Under the pieces are notes generated by a model that saw only the letters and a program-made list of their open reading frames with translations, searched no databases and was not told the origin of the DNA. The position numbers and the translations under genes are program-made. A DNA stretch of 64,000 bases from NCBI RefSeq assembly GCF_029360725.1, contig NZ_JARKMY010000001.1, positions 1,178,001 to 1,242,000 on the forward strand, in the 5' to 3' direction. Of the stretch, positions 8,956 through 18,882 are shown one piece after another (within the stretch, counting starts at the first letter, position 1; each line of letters begins with the position of its first letter). The stretch is from Chryseolinea sp. H1M3-3. Its GTDB lineage: Bacteria; Bacteroidota; Bacteroidia; Cytophagales; Cyclobacteriaceae.

Positions 8956-9526
8956 AGGCTCTGTGTTTGACCATCTTCTTACGCAGATTAATGAGTGCAT
9001 AACGCATTCTTCCCAATGCGGTATTGATGCTCACATCTGTACGTTCAGCGATCTCCTGAAAACTCATTTGCAGATAATGTCTCATAATTAAGACCTGCTT
9101 CTGCTCTGTGGGTAGCTCCTTAATATAATCCCTGAGCTTTGTTCGTGTATCCCTGAAGATTTGCTTGTCTTCAGCAGATTCATCGGCGAAGTCCATAGAA
9201 TCAAATATTCTGCTCCCGTCTTCCAAAACCACTTCTGGATATCGTTTGTTCTTTCTAAAGTTATCTATCGCCAGATTGTGCGCAATCCGGCTGATCCAAG
9301 GCAAAAATTTGCCTTCCTCGTTGTACCGTCCACCACGAATTGTATTGATGGCTTTCACGAAAGTCTCTTGCAACAGATCTTCAGCGGTATACCTGTCTTT
9401 GACGATCAGATAAATCGCTGTATAAATTCTGGATTTGTGGCGATGTAGGAGCATTTCGAAAGCTTCATCGTTACCGTTTTGATATAGCGACACTAGTTGG
9501 GAGTCGCTTAATCTACTGTCAATCAT
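8876..9526 (-). CDS. ECF-type RNA polymerase sigma factor
   Basis: 216 residues. Region 2 is seen as SRIYTAIYLIVKDRYTAEDLLQETFVKAIN and the -10-recognition part WISRIAHNLAIDNFRK; region 4 as LPTEQKQVLIMRHYLQMSFQEIAERTDVSINTALGRMRYAL, a clear helix-turn-helix. The core resembles the single-copy, strongly conserved ECF factor of many Bacteroidota. The last 25 residues or so (from about NFYPNGFDQVFIPRD) overlap the next gene and may be unstructured. No zinc-type anti-sigma factor is adjacent, so control probably runs through the small overlapping protein or expression level. Confidence 0.9.
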   Translation of the reverse strand: MIDSRLSDSQLVSLYQNGNDEAFEMLLHRHKSRIYTAIYLIVKDRYTAEDLLQETFVKAINTIRGGRYNEEGKFLPWISRIAHNLAIDNFRKNKRYPEVVLEDGSRIFDSMDFADESAEDKQIFRDTRTKLRDYIKELPTEQKQVLIMRHYLQMSFQEIAERTDVSINTALGRMRYALINLRKKMVKHRAYDTNFYPNGFDQVFIPRDDGGGEPQN

Positions 9527-9701
9527 TCTGTCTCACATTTAGGTAACGTAGAGGTCTCTTTCGATATTGTGCGGGGTTAATAGAACAATTAGTTTGAAAA
9601 GATAGAAAGTTTTTGATATCGCGCCAAAAAAAACTTAAAAAATTCTTGCCTGTCATACACTTTGTTTAGCTAATTGCTCGAAATTCCAGTGTTCCTATTG
9701 T

Positions 9702-10082
9702 ATGGCCATTAGCAAGAAAAAAATTATTAAGAGTCTTGAAAATCTTTCCGAGGATTTAGTTGAATTAATTCATCAGCAGTATCCAAATGGTTATCAGGCA
9801 AGTATCTCACGCATTACTAATGCAAAAAAAGAGCCGATTTTCGTTTTCCCCTTGGATACTGAAGATGCAATTTATTTGATTAAAGTTCCTGTAACTAAAA
9901 ACAGCTCAGGCGAATACGACGTCGATTCGAAGGAGGAGGATGATTTAGAGAAGGAAGATGCGTTTGATTCAGGTGACGATTTCGAGGCGGCAACTGGCGG
10001 AGACGCGGACGCTGACTATGATGAGGAAGGTGGAAGCCGGGGAAACCGAGAGGCAAGCTATGATCCTGACTTTGATAGCTAG
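9702..10082 (+). CDS. conserved acidic protein of unknown function
   Basis: 126 residues. The first 70 look folded (MAISKKKIIKSLENLSEDLV, then an FVFPLDTEDAIYLIKVPV strand pair); the last 50 are strongly acidic and low complexity (EEDDLEKEDAFDSGDD). I know similar short proteins from Cytophagales but no function. It is divergent from the sigma factor with 175 bases between them. TACACTTTG at about 9656-9664 resembles the -7 element with one extra base. Two hairpins follow, so it is probably monocistronic. Confidence 0.7.
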   Translation: MAISKKKIIKSLENLSEDLVELIHQQYPNGYQASISRITNAKKEPIFVFPLDTEDAIYLIKVPVTKNSSGEYDVDSKEEDDLEKEDAFDSGDDFEAATGGDADADYDEEGGSRGNREASYDPDFDS

Positions 10083-10097
10083 TTAAAAGTTGTGTTT

Positions 10098-10117
10098 AAA
10101 GGCCGAAACCGGTCTTT
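10098..10117 (+). terminator. first hairpin after the acidic protein gene
   Basis: AAAGGCCG and CGGTCTTT pair over 8 bp (one G-T) around the tetraloop AAAC, 15 bases after the stop codon. No T-run follows, so it may act with the stronger hairpin downstream. Confidence 0.4.
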
Positions 10118-10171
10118 CCAACACAAATCTAGTTCTTGAAATACTCATAACTGGACGTCAATGTCCGAATG

Positions 10172-10206
10172 GGCCGCAAAGATTAAATTTTGCGGCCTTG
10201 CTCTTT
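10172..10206 (+). terminator. rho-independent terminator before uvrA
   Basis: GGCCGCAAA (10172-10180) pairs perfectly with TTTGCGGCC (10189-10197) around an 8-nt loop and is followed by TTGCTCTTTT. It separates the 9702 gene from uvrA. Confidence 0.65.
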
Positions 10207-10327
10207 TGGGCCATGGCTATAAGAGTTTAAGAATTGACACTATCCATCAGTAAATTCTTTAAGTTTATCCCTTGGCACCAAACTTTATGTTGAAAAGCTA
10301 AGTTTACCAGAGGGTAATTGAAATAAT

Positions 10328-13195
10328 TTGAACACACAGGTGAGCCAACAATCTTTAGCCAAGGATTCTCTTTTAGATGAACTGGACCCAAAAGAATTTA
10401 TAATAATAAAACGTGCCAGGGTTAATAACCTGAAAAATCTAAGTGTAGCTATTCCGCGAAACAAGCTCGTGGTTATAACGGGGCTTTCGGGATCGGGAAA
10501 ATCCTCCCTTGCATTTGATACACTTTTCGCGGAAGGTCAACGCATGTACGTTGAAAGTTTGAGTTCCTATGCGCGGCAATTTCTGGGACGAATGGAAAAA
10601 CCCGAAGTGGATTACATCAAGGGTGTTTCTCCGGCCATCGCCATCGAACAAAAGGTTAACACACGGAACCCTAGGTCTACCGTTGGAACGACCACAGAAA
10701 TCTATGATTATCTTAAACTTCTTTTCGCGCGTATTGGCAAAACCTATTCGCCCATCAGCGGTCGAGAAGTAAAAAGGGATACCGTCACGACGGTTATTGA
10801 CTACATTAATAAGTTGGGCAATGGAACGCGGATCATGGTTGCATGTCCCTTAACAATCAAGAAAGGGCGCAAATTAAGTGATGAGCTCAATCTCTTGTTA
10901 AGCAAAGGTTATGCAAGGATTCTCATCAATGGAGAAGTAAAATTCATTGAAGAACTTGTGGCTGCACCGCCCGTAAAAGAGAAATCAAAATCTGCCAAAA
11001 CCAAAAATGTAAAAGACGACGTTTACGATGTCCTGATAGATCGCGCCAGTGTAAATCCTGAAGACGAAGACACGATTTTCCGATTATCTGATTCTGTGCA
11101 GACGGCTTTTTTTGAAGGTGAGGGAGATTGTACAATTTACATTGAAGGAAAAGCTAAAGTAAATTTCACAGATCGTTTTGAACTTGATGGAATGACTTTT
11201 ACAGAACCTTCCATCAACTTCTTTAGTTTTAATAATCCATTTGGCGCATGCCAGACGTGTGAGGGATTTGGAAAAATTATTGGTATTGACGAAGACCTCG
11301 TTATTCCCGACAAATCACTTTCCGTTTACGAGGGGGCTATCGCTCCATGGCGGAGTGAAACCATGGGCGAGTGGCAGAAACCATTGGTAAAAAACGGTAT
11401 CAAGTTCGATTTCCCAATCCATCGCCCCTATAACGAACTTACAAAAGAACAGCAGGAGTTACTTTGGAATGGCAATGAGCACTTTGACGGTCTCAATGAC
11501 TTTTTCAAATACCTCGCATCCAAAACTCATAAGATTCAATATCGCGTATTGCTCTCCCGTTACCGGGGAAGAACTACTTGTCCCGATTGTCGTGGCACCA
11601 GATTAAGAAAAGATGCACAGTATGTTAAGATTGCAAACACGTCCATCACCGATCTGGTATTAATGCCAATCGAAGACTTGCTGACTTTTTTCAATGGAAT
11701 TAAACTTCTCGAATACGATAAGAAGATCTCTGACCGTATTCTTAGCGAGATTAAGTCGCGGTTGGAATATATGGATAAGGTTGGATTAGGCTATCTGACG
11801 CTCAACAGGCTAACCTCGACTTTGTCAGGAGGCGAATATCAACGGATCAAGTTGGCCACGTCGCTGGGCAGTGCCTTGGTAGGGTCTATGTACGTATTGG
11901 ACGAGCCTAGCATTGGTCTCCATCCCCGTGATACTGATCGTATGGTGACCGTTTTGAAATCTTTGCGTGATCTTGGCAATACGGTGATTGTGGTGGAGCA
12001 CGAAGAAGAGGTAATGCGGGCTGCAGATCAAATCATTGATATCGGACCGGACGCTGGAAGTCATGGCGGGGAATTGGTATTTCAAGGGACGTTGGAAGAA
12101 CTGGATGGAAATGTAAAATCACATACAACGGACTATCTAAGCGGCAGGGAAAAAATTCCTGTGCCGGCTGCGAGAAGAAAATGGAAAGATTCTATAACGG
12201 TGGTAGGAGCACGTGAGAATAATTTAAAGAACCTCACTGTAAAATTCCCACTTGGTGTTTTAACAGTGGTAACTGGGGTAAGTGGGTCCGGTAAATCAAC
12301 CCTAATTAAAAAAATATTATACCCGGCAACGGGTCGTTTGAGCGGTTCCGCTGCCGAATCCCCAGGCAGGTATGACAAGTTGGAGGGAGATATGTCACGA
12401 GTCACGCAAGTGGAATTTGTAGACCAAAATCCAATTGGCAAATCATCACGATCAAATCCGATCAGCTACGTTAAAGCTTATGACATCATCCGTCAATTGT
12501 ATTCAGACCAACCTATCTCGAAGCAGCGGGGATATAAGCCTTCCCATTTTTCGTTCAACGTAGAGGGTGGACGTTGCGAAACATGCCAGGGTGAAGGAGA
12601 GATAAAAGTTGAAATGCAATTCATGGCAGACATCTATCTTAAATGTGAGAGTTGCCACGGCAAACGCTTCAAACAAGAAATCCTGGAAGTAGAATACAAT
12701 GGAAAAAACATTGCTGACATTCTGGACTTAACGGTAGAAGAAGGACTTGAATTTTTCCGCGACAAAAAAGGAATCTATGAAAAAATTCTGCCGCTCAATG
12801 AAGTTGGCCTAGGATATGTGAAGCTGGGTCAATCATCGAACTCCCTGAGTGGTGGAGAAGCTCAACGTGTAAAGCTTGCTTCGTTCTTAGGAAAAAATTC
12901 CACCGAAGGCCATATTCTTTTTATTTTCGATGAGCCTACTACAGGGCTACATTTCCACGACATTTTTAAGTTATTAAAAGCAATCAATGCCCTGGTTGAC
13001 GTGGGTCATAGTGTAATTGTTATTGAACACAACCTTGAAGTTATCAAGTGCGCCGATTGGATTATCGACCTTGGCCCCGAGGGTGGTGAGAAGAAAGGTG
13101 GTCACATCATGTTTGAAGGAAAACCGGAAGACATGGTGAAGAAAGGTAAGGGTTATACTGCCGAGTTTTTGAGGAAGAAGTTGGGGGAAAAATAA
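10328..13195 (+). CDS. uvrA: excinuclease ABC subunit A
   Basis: 955 residues, the length of UvrA, the DNA-damage-sensing ATPase of nucleotide excision repair. Both ABC modules are complete: Walker [10 protein letters not shown] with signature [12 protein letters not shown] and Walker [14 protein letters not shown]; then [21 protein letters not shown] and [13 protein letters not shown]. The C-terminal zinc module CETC...CESC is intact. The first module keeps only its second half (ACQTC); the upstream CxxC pair is replaced by FTDRFELDG, and the early CxxC seen in E. coli is also missing (YSPISGREV). The start is TTG at 10328 or GTG at 10340; TAAGTTTA at 10299-10306 is a weak -7 candidate. Confidence 0.96.
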   Translation: MNTQVSQQSLAKDSLLDELDPKEFIIIKRARVNNLKNLSVAIPRNKLVVITGLSGSGKSSLAFDTLFAEGQRMYVESLSSYARQFLGRMEKPEVDYIKGVSPAIAIEQKVNTRNPRSTVGTTTEIYDYLKLLFARIGKTYSPISGREVKRDTVTTVIDYINKLGNGTRIMVACPLTIKKGRKLSDELNLLLSKGYARILINGEVKFIEELVAAPPVKEKSKSAKTKNVKDDVYDVLIDRASVNPEDEDTIFRLSDSVQTAFFEGEGDCTIYIEGKAKVNFTDRFELDGMTFTEPSINFFSFNNPFGACQTCEGFGKIIGIDEDLVIPDKSLSVYEGAIAPWRSETMGEWQKPLVKNGIKFDFPIHRPYNELTKEQQELLWNGNEHFDGLNDFFKYLASKTHKIQYRVLLSRYRGRTTCPDCRGTRLRKDAQYVKIANTSITDLVLMPIEDLLTFFNGIKLLEYDKKISDRILSEIKSRLEYMDKVGLGYLTLNRLTSTLSGGEYQRIKLATSLGSALVGSMYVLDEPSIGLHPRDTDRMVTVLKSLRDLGNTVIVVEHEEEVMRAADQIIDIGPDAGSHGGELVFQGTLEELDGNVKSHTTDYLSGREKIPVPAARRKWKDSITVVGARENNLKNLTVKFPLGVLTVVTGVSGSGKSTLIKKILYPATGRLSGSAAESPGRYDKLEGDMSRVTQVEFVDQNPIGKSSRSNPISYVKAYDIIRQLYSDQPISKQRGYKPSHFSFNVEGGRCETCQGEGEIKVEMQFMADIYLKCESCHGKRFKQEILEVEYNGKNIADILDLTVEEGLEFFRDKKGIYEKILPLNEVGLGYVKLGQSSNSLSGGEAQRVKLASFLGKNSTEGHILFIFDEPTTGLHFHDIFKLLKAINALVDVGHSVIVIEHNLEVIKCADWIIDLGPEGGEKKGGHIMFEGKPEDMVKKGKGYTAEFLRKKLGEK

Positions 13196-13198
13196 ATA

Positions 13199-13340
13199 CT
13201 AATCCGAAATTGCCATCGGTACATTCTTACGCACTGCATTATACTCCTCCTTCACGATAGCGTAATAATTTTTTCCAAACGGGTTTGAGAACGCATCGGC
13301 TGGATCGCCGAAAAAAAAACAAACCAAGTCTGCCGTAACA
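13199..13340 (-). pseudogene. possible C-terminal remnant of a lost gene
   Basis: Between uvrA and the next gene, the minus strand has an open frame ending in TAG at 13199-13201 that reads GDPADAFSNPFGKNYYAIVK, then EEYNAVRKNVPMAISD. It looks like real protein but has no start codon nearby, and upstream sequence quickly becomes low complexity (an A/T run gives Phe repeats). I read it as the tail of a decayed or deleted gene. The family is not recognised, and chance is possible. Confidence 0.35.
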
Positions 13341-13420
13341 GCCTGAACTTGAAGTTTAAGAATATTTTGCAAAATTATATTCGATAAATTCGGATTCCAA
13401 AACAGCGACAGCTGATAACA

Positions 13421-14077
13421 ATGAGAATTCTCCTTTTAGGCGCAACCGGAAGAACAGGCAAATATGTTCTTGAAGAAGCAATTCAAAAAGGCTACGACCT
13501 TCACTGCTTAGTTAGGAATTCTCAAAGAATAACAATCCGTTCGAAACAACTAACAATCATTGAGGGTAATCCTGAAAATTTAGTCGATTTAGAAAAAGCC
13601 ATTCAAGGCTGTGAGGCTGTAATCAGTGTTTTAAACGTTTCCCGTACTTCCGATTTTCCGTGGGCAAAATTAAGGACACCTCCAACGTTCATGTCTCAGG
13701 TGGTGCGTAACTTAATTCAGCTAGCTGCCACTGTGACCATCAAAAGAATAATCGTTTGCTCAGCATGGGGAGCTTCAGACACGAGAAAAGATTTACCAGC
13801 TTTGTTTCGATGGCTGATCGACCACAGCAACATCGGCTATGCTTATCGGGATCACGAACTCCAGGAAAAATTGTTAAAAGAATCCAGCCTTGCATGGACA
13901 ATTGTCCGGCCAGTAGGGCTGACAAATTCAAAGAAATATCAACAAGTAGTGGAAAGTTATGACAATAAACCGAGACCAGGTATGACGATCACCAGATGTA
14001 CCGTTGCAAGATATCTTGTTGATGCAATTCAGAATGAGTCGCTGATTCACCAAGCACCCGTGATTTCGGGCGGGTAA
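13421..14077 (+). CDS. NAD(P)-binding atypical short-chain dehydrogenase (NmrA/YwnB-like)
   Basis: 218 residues with the Rossmann start MRILLLGATGRTGKYVLEEA, then EGNPENLVDLEKAIQGCEAVIS, RIIVCSAWGA and WTIVRPVGLTN, the pattern of PF13460 NAD(P)H-binding proteins such as flavin-reductase or quinone-reductase-like enzymes. No catalytic YxxxK is obvious. The substrate cannot be inferred. It is a lone plus-strand gene facing the polyprenyl synthase. In the 101 bases after it, an ACGAATG/CATTCGT inverted repeat near 14096-14118 could mark a 3' end. Confidence 0.8.
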   Translation: MRILLLGATGRTGKYVLEEAIQKGYDLHCLVRNSQRITIRSKQLTIIEGNPENLVDLEKAIQGCEAVISVLNVSRTSDFPWAKLRTPPTFMSQVVRNLIQLAATVTIKRIIVCSAWGASDTRKDLPALFRWLIDHSNIGYAYRDHELQEKLLKESSLAWTIVRPVGLTNSKKYQQVVESYDNKPRPGMTITRCTVARYLVDAIQNESLIHQAPVISGG

Positions 14078-14178
14078 GTTTTCCAACCAACCACGAACGA
14101 ATGCGACTGTCATTCGTCCGACGAGGAGATAGAATGTTTGGCGGTTCAAAAGATTAACCTTTGCAAACCTTTTTTTTC

Positions 14179-15147
14179 TTAGGATTCTCTAGAAATCAGT
14201 GATCTGGTAAATTCGATCAGTGTAGATTTAGCTTTGTCAGAACATTCCAATTGATTTAACTTTAAGAAGCCTCTATTGAAGTATCGTTTAATTCTTTTTT
14301 CTGTAATACGGGGTATCATCAACGAATCATAGATATCCTTTACCGCCCTTACCTTTTCGGGTTTGTGAAATTTTTTCAAAGATAGCCATTGCTCTAACTC
14401 AAGACGTTGCTTCTTCCGCGCTAGCTCCAGCGATTTAATAAGTAAAAATGTTTTTTTGTTTGCTATGATATCACCGCCAGGCTGCTTTCCGAATTTTTTC
14501 GAATCTGCATACGCATCCAGCAAATCATCTTTAAGCTGAAATCCCAGTCCAATATTGATTCCAAATTCACGCAAAGACTTACAATCTTTCTCCGAAGCGT
14601 CTGCGAGTATCGCACCAAGTTCCAAACTAAATCCTAGCAATACGGCAGTCTTAAGTTTGATCATGTTCAAATATTGAGGCTCAGTAACATTTTGCAGTGT
14701 TTCAAACTCCATATCCCACTGCTGCCCTTCACATACTTCAGACGCACACTTGTTAAAAGCTCTAAAAACTTTTTTTAACCTGCTGTCATCGATATTAAGA
14801 AGGCTGTCGTAAACCTTTATAAGCATTACGTCGCCGGAAAGTATGGCAGTGTTCACATTCCATTTCTCATGAACTGTTTGATGGCCTCTTCTTAAAGGTG
14901 CCCTATCCATAATGTCATCATGCATCAGTGTAAAATTGTGGAACGCTTCAACAGCGACCGCATATGGCAATATTGACTTTACGTTTTTTTTATAGAGGCT
15001 ATAAGCCAATAATGTAAACATTGGTCTAAGCCTCTTGCCTCCCAGGGACATGAGATATCGTATAGGCTCATAAAGTGAAAGAGGCTGCGTGCCGTACTTT
15101 TGTTTTTTTATTTCGCGCTCAAGGAGCAGGGAAAATTGGCCGGTCAT
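14179..15147 (-). CDS. polyprenyl diphosphate synthase (FPP/GGPP synthase family)
   Basis: 322 residues, all-helical trans-isoprenyl diphosphate synthase. The first aspartate-rich motif is DDIMD in LMHDDIMDRAPLRRG and the second is DDLLDAYAD, preceded by GLGFQLK; basic substrate residues GGKRLRP near the N-terminus are present. The bulky residues before the first motif (VEAFHNFTLMH) suggest a short or medium chain product, but length cannot be fixed by eye. It lies 152 bases downstream of rnr on the same strand, an arrangement common in Bacteroidota. Its products would feed quinones and isoprenoid lipids, including the GGGP synthase pathway at 47552. Confidence 0.92.
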   Translation of the reverse strand: MTGQFSLLLEREIKKQKYGTQPLSLYEPIRYLMSLGGKRLRPMFTLLAYSLYKKNVKSILPYAVAVEAFHNFTLMHDDIMDRAPLRRGHQTVHEKWNVNTAILSGDVMLIKVYDSLLNIDDSRLKKVFRAFNKCASEVCEGQQWDMEFETLQNVTEPQYLNMIKLKTAVLLGFSLELGAILADASEKDCKSLREFGINIGLGFQLKDDLLDAYADSKKFGKQPGGDIIANKKTFLLIKSLELARKKQRLELEQWLSLKKFHKPEKVRAVKDIYDSLMIPRITEKRIKRYFNRGFLKLNQLECSDKAKSTLIEFTRSLISRES

Positions 15148-15299
15148 TAAATTTTCTTTTTCAGTATATACTTATACACAAAGAACGTAAAGTTAACGGC
15201 ATGTTTTATTGATCTCTTTTAATGACAATTCATCTGTAACTTTAAAACGGGGCGTTCAGACTTGTCTGTAAACATGGTTACCTTAAACTACGGTAAAGC

Positions 15300-17528
15300 T
15301 TAACGTCGTCTGGAACGAGAACTTTTTTTCCGAGCTGTGGGACGCCGCTGGCTTTCGAACTCATCCTCTGAATCGAACTCTTTTACCCCTTCTGCTAGAA
15401 CCAAATCGATCAGCCTTTTATCGATATCAGTTTTTTTAACAAGCACATTAACTTTATCACCCAGCGTAAACACTTTTCTATTTCTTCTTCCCATCAGACG
15501 ATAATTCTTTTCATCAAACTCATAGAAATCGTCGGTCATATCGGCAAGCCGGATCATACCTTCGCATTTCGTCTCCACAATTTCCACGTAAATACCCCAC
15601 TCAGTTACTCCCGAAATTAATCCTTCATAAACCTTCTTCTCTGCAGAAGCCATGAACTCAACCTGCTTGTATTTGATAGAAGCGCGTTCCGCGTCCGCAG
15701 CTCGTTTCTCACGCTCTGATGAATGCACACACTTGTCCTCATATTCATTTTTGTTCAGGTGTTTTCCATCGTCCAAGTAGTGCTGTAACATGCGATGTAC
15801 CATCATATCGGGGTACCTTCTGATCGGAGATGTGAAGTGCGTATAGTGCGTAAATGCTAGTCCAAAATGCCCCTTGACATCCGTTGAATATTTGGCCTTG
15901 GCCATCGTTCGAATAGCAAGTTGTTCCAGGATATTTTGTTCCGGTTTGCCCTCAATCTCGCTCATTAATTTATTTAATGAGCTTGAGATCGAATTTTCGT
16001 CGATGTTCATTTTATGTCCAAACTGGCGGGCAAAGACAGAAAAGTCTTTTACTTTTTCGGGATCTGGAAAATCATGGATACGATAAACGAAGGTATTTTT
16101 TTCTTTTGCTTTCTTGTAGTTATACACGAAGGTAGCAACTTGTTTGTTAGCCAAAAGCATAAATTCTTCAATTAGCTTGTGCGCATCCTTTCTTACCTTC
16201 GGGATAACAGCAAGTGGTTTGCCTTTTTCATCCAATTTAAATTTCACCTCAGTGGTTTCAAAGTTCACTGCGCCTTTACTGAATCTTTCTTTCCGGAGTT
16301 TTTTTGCAATGTCATTCAGTATGCGAAGTTCTTCTGCCATAACTCCTTGCCCCTGCTCCAAGATCACTTGAGCTTCTTCATAGGAGAAGCGAACGTTGGA
16401 ATGAATAATGGTTCGGCCAAACCATTCCTTTTTAATTTTTCCTTTCGCATCCATTTCAAAAACAGCGGCAAACGTTAACTTATCTTCCCGGGGTCTAAGC
16501 GAGCACAATTCATTCGATAGTCTCTCCGGCAACATGGGCACAGTACGATCCACCAAGTATACGGACGTCGCGCGATCAAATGCTTCCTGATCAAGTATCG
16601 AATTGGGAGCGATGTAATGAGTTACATCAGCGATGTGAATCCCGATTTCATATAAATCATTGTCAAGTTTTCGGAATGACAATGCATCATCAAAATCTTT
16701 CGCATCAACCGGGTCAATTGTAAAAGTTGTTACCTCTCTGAAATCCCAACGCTTTTTAATTTCTTCTTCTGTGATGCCTTCATGGATTTTTTGAGATTCA
16801 CTGATTACGCGTTCGGGAAACCTGAAAGGCAATTCGAACTCTGCCATAATCGAATGGATCTCTGCTTCATTCTCTCCAGCCTTTCCTAATATTTCAACTA
16901 CCTTAGCTTCTGGTTTGCGTTCGGCCTCCGCCCATGAAGTAACCTCGATGATGACTTTATCTCCGGTAGTTGCACCATTGATATTTTCGGGATACACAAA
17001 AAAGTCAGTATGAATTTTTCGTGCATCGGCCACTACAAAGGCGAAATTTTTTGAGAGCTCAACTCTGCCCACAAAACGATTTCTATTTCGATGAAGTACT
17101 TTGACAACTTTTCCTTCCTGATGTTCTCCATGTCGGGTGGGAAAAACTACTATTTGTACAGTATCACCGTCGACTGCCGAACCTAAGTCCCTTCCTTTGA
17201 CAAAAATATCAGGCTGGTCATTGCCGAGTTTTACATAGCCGAAACGTGAGCTAACATGATCGACAATACCTGTAAGCTCTTCTTCTTTATGATTACTTTT
17301 ATATGTTCCATTATCAATCTCCTGAATTCGGCCATCTTCTACAAGTTCGTCAACAAGCTGGCCAACCAATTTGATATCTTCTTTTTTCTTAAGAGTGAAT
17401 TTCTTAATGATTTGCTTAAGCGAGTATGCTTTCCCCTGACTTTGATCCAGCAGGTTTAATAAGGATGTTTGTAATTCACTTTTTCTTTCCTTAGCCGATT
17501 TGGCCTTAGTTTTTGTTTTTTTACTCAT
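15300..17528 (-). CDS. rnr: ribonuclease R
   Basis: 742 residues, processive 3'-5' exoribonuclease. Order of parts: Lys-rich start and a winged helix (to about 70), cold-shock OB domains, the RNB catalytic domain with DPVDAKDFDDALSFRKL carrying the clustered Asp residues, HIADVTHYI, FTSPIRRYPDMMVHR, then an S1 domain (GLISGVTEWGIYVEIVETKCEGMI) and a basic tail ending in RKKSSRSRRR. Length and order match RNase R rather than RNase II. It degrades structured RNA in turnover and ribosome quality control. Confidence 0.96.
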   Translation of the reverse strand: MSKKTKTKAKSAKERKSELQTSLLNLLDQSQGKAYSLKQIIKKFTLKKKEDIKLVGQLVDELVEDGRIQEIDNGTYKSNHKEEELTGIVDHVSSRFGYVKLGNDQPDIFVKGRDLGSAVDGDTVQIVVFPTRHGEHQEGKVVKVLHRNRNRFVGRVELSKNFAFVVADARKIHTDFFVYPENINGATTGDKVIIEVTSWAEAERKPEAKVVEILGKAGENEAEIHSIMAEFELPFRFPERVISESQKIHEGITEEEIKKRWDFREVTTFTIDPVDAKDFDDALSFRKLDNDLYEIGIHIADVTHYIAPNSILDQEAFDRATSVYLVDRTVPMLPERLSNELCSLRPREDKLTFAAVFEMDAKGKIKKEWFGRTIIHSNVRFSYEEAQVILEQGQGVMAEELRILNDIAKKLRKERFSKGAVNFETTEVKFKLDEKGKPLAVIPKVRKDAHKLIEEFMLLANKQVATFVYNYKKAKEKNTFVYRIHDFPDPEKVKDFSVFARQFGHKMNIDENSISSSLNKLMSEIEGKPEQNILEQLAIRTMAKAKYSTDVKGHFGLAFTHYTHFTSPIRRYPDMMVHRMLQHYLDDGKHLNKNEYEDKCVHSSEREKRAADAERASIKYKQVEFMASAEKKVYEGLISGVTEWGIYVEIVETKCEGMIRLADMTDDFYEFDEKNYRLMGRRNRKVFTLGDKVNVLVKKTDIDKRLIDLVLAEGVKEFDSEDEFESQRRPTARKKSSRSRRR

Positions 17529-17710
17529 ATGTTGTTATGACCTATCAAGTCCTGTATCAATAACATGATATGGCTTGGAAGGTTGATGTTTGATAGTATT
17601 GTTTATTTGGTGCTGTCAGAAAGTTAAAGGATAAAGGTAACCCATCCTTATCAATGATTCCTGAGGATCACTCAATTAACTGCTCTCTATTAATAGTATC
17701 TATTCAATTC

Positions 17711-18427
17711 TTATTCAGCGTTGTGCACAACCAACGCTGGTGTATCGATGCATTTCAACTTCAGGAATAGCCGCGCCAGCACTACTACATCGCGAACACA
17801 GTAGTCTTTGATCTTGATCAAATTTTTTTCCTTGTAATACACTGAATTTACCTGGCTTCCGTCTATTCCATCTTTACTGGAAGGTATGTTAAAGATCGAA
17901 GCTAACAGATCAAGCGAAGTATAATGTTTATAATCCCCAAATTTCCACATGTCTAACGTATCAAGGTGTTGAACTTCCCAGGACTTTTTGCACATGATAT
18001 TCAACGTTGCAGGCAATGGAATGCCGTTTACAAGAAGCCGCCGGCACAAATACGGGTAGTCAAATTCTCTGCCGTTGTGTGCGCATAGTTTCAGTGAAGC
18101 TGGATCCAATTTCTCAATCATGCTTTTAAATTCCGCTAGAAGTGCTGCTTCATCATCGCCGTAATACGCCTTTGTTCTCAGCCCAAGTTCACCCGATTCC
18201 GTTTCGATAAATTTTCCAACAGCTATGCAGATAATTTTTCCAAACTCCGCGTAAATACCTGCTCGTTCGTGGTAGATCTCCTCATCGGTTTGCTCACGTT
18301 CGCGTTTAAAAAAAAGAGCCTTTCTCGCCCATTGTTTTTTCAGGCGTTCATCTAAAGTTTCATAATCCTTAGTGCTGGCAACAGTCTCGATATCGAGAAA
18401 TAATATGTCACGAAGTTCTTGGGTCAT
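17711..18427 (-). CDS. predicted 3'-5' exonuclease, PolB-like (PF10108)
   Basis: 238 residues of the DnaQ-like nuclease fold: ExoI LFLDIETVAS with DxE near residue 11, ExoII AHNGREFDYPYL with Asp, and ExoIII YCVRDVVVLARLFL with the late Asp. The family (predicted PolB-like exonuclease) is common in Bacteroidota; it acts on single-stranded DNA or RNA ends, the exact role being unknown. It lies 182 bases upstream of rnr on the same strand; that gap contains no gene I can support. Confidence 0.85.
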   Translation of the reverse strand: MTQELRDILFLDIETVASTKDYETLDERLKKQWARKALFFKREREQTDEEIYHERAGIYAEFGKIICIAVGKFIETESGELGLRTKAYYGDDEAALLAEFKSMIEKLDPASLKLCAHNGREFDYPYLCRRLLVNGIPLPATLNIMCKKSWEVQHLDTLDMWKFGDYKHYTSLDLLASIFNIPSSKDGIDGSQVNSVYYKEKNLIKIKDYCVRDVVVLARLFLKLKCIDTPALVVHNAE

Positions 18428-18477
18428 TTCACATCGGGTTAGATGCTAAAGTAAGAAATAGTTCAATGGGTCAAAAT

Positions 18478-18882
18478 TCAAGAATGTAAAACTCCCTCCA
18501 TTTCAAGTTCTTTTATAAACGAAATATTTTCTTCCCGGATGGAGTCCGGAACAAATACAAAGCGCTTATCAAAAATCTGAGGGCCGATATAATAGCTTAC
18601 CCAATATTCATTGTTAAGATGAAACACCCCCGGGTCAATGGGTTCAATAAGCATAGCGCTTTTTGGAGGAATGGTTTCGAGGTAATGCCTTAAAATTGAA
18701 GTCTGCTGGGGTTCTCCGTCTTTTTCACCATAGCCTTTGCTGGCCACCAAAGTATTTTCAATTGCAACATCGTTATTATTAATCAAGTAAACTTTCCATT
18801 CTGACGTTTCACCTGGAGTTTGTTTTCGCGCTACGGCAAGCGTAACATTTTTTACTTCTGGTATTTTAATATCTCGAATCAT
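18478..18882 (-). CDS. conserved hypothetical protein overlapping lipB
   Basis: 134 residues, no signal peptide or membrane helix, beta-rich (VTLAVARKQT, WKVYLINNND, SAMLIEPIDPGVFHLNNEYWVSYYIGP, KRFVFVPDSI). Similar proteins occur across Bacteroidota without a known function and are sometimes mislabelled as a phenylalanyl-tRNA synthetase subunit. Its start overlaps the end of lipB by 17 bases, so translation is probably coupled. Confidence 0.8.
   Translation of the reverse strand: MIRDIKIPEVKNVTLAVARKQTPGETSEWKVYLINNNDVAIENTLVASKGYGEKDGEPQQTSILRHYLETIPPKSAMLIEPIDPGVFHLNNEYWVSYYIGPQIFDKRFVFVPDSIREENISFIKELEMEGVLHS

Noticed and set aside
18478-18882. Phenylalanyl-tRNA synthetase subunit label for the protein overlapping lipB
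   Set aside because: No synthetase motif is visible; the label appears to be a propagated misannotation.
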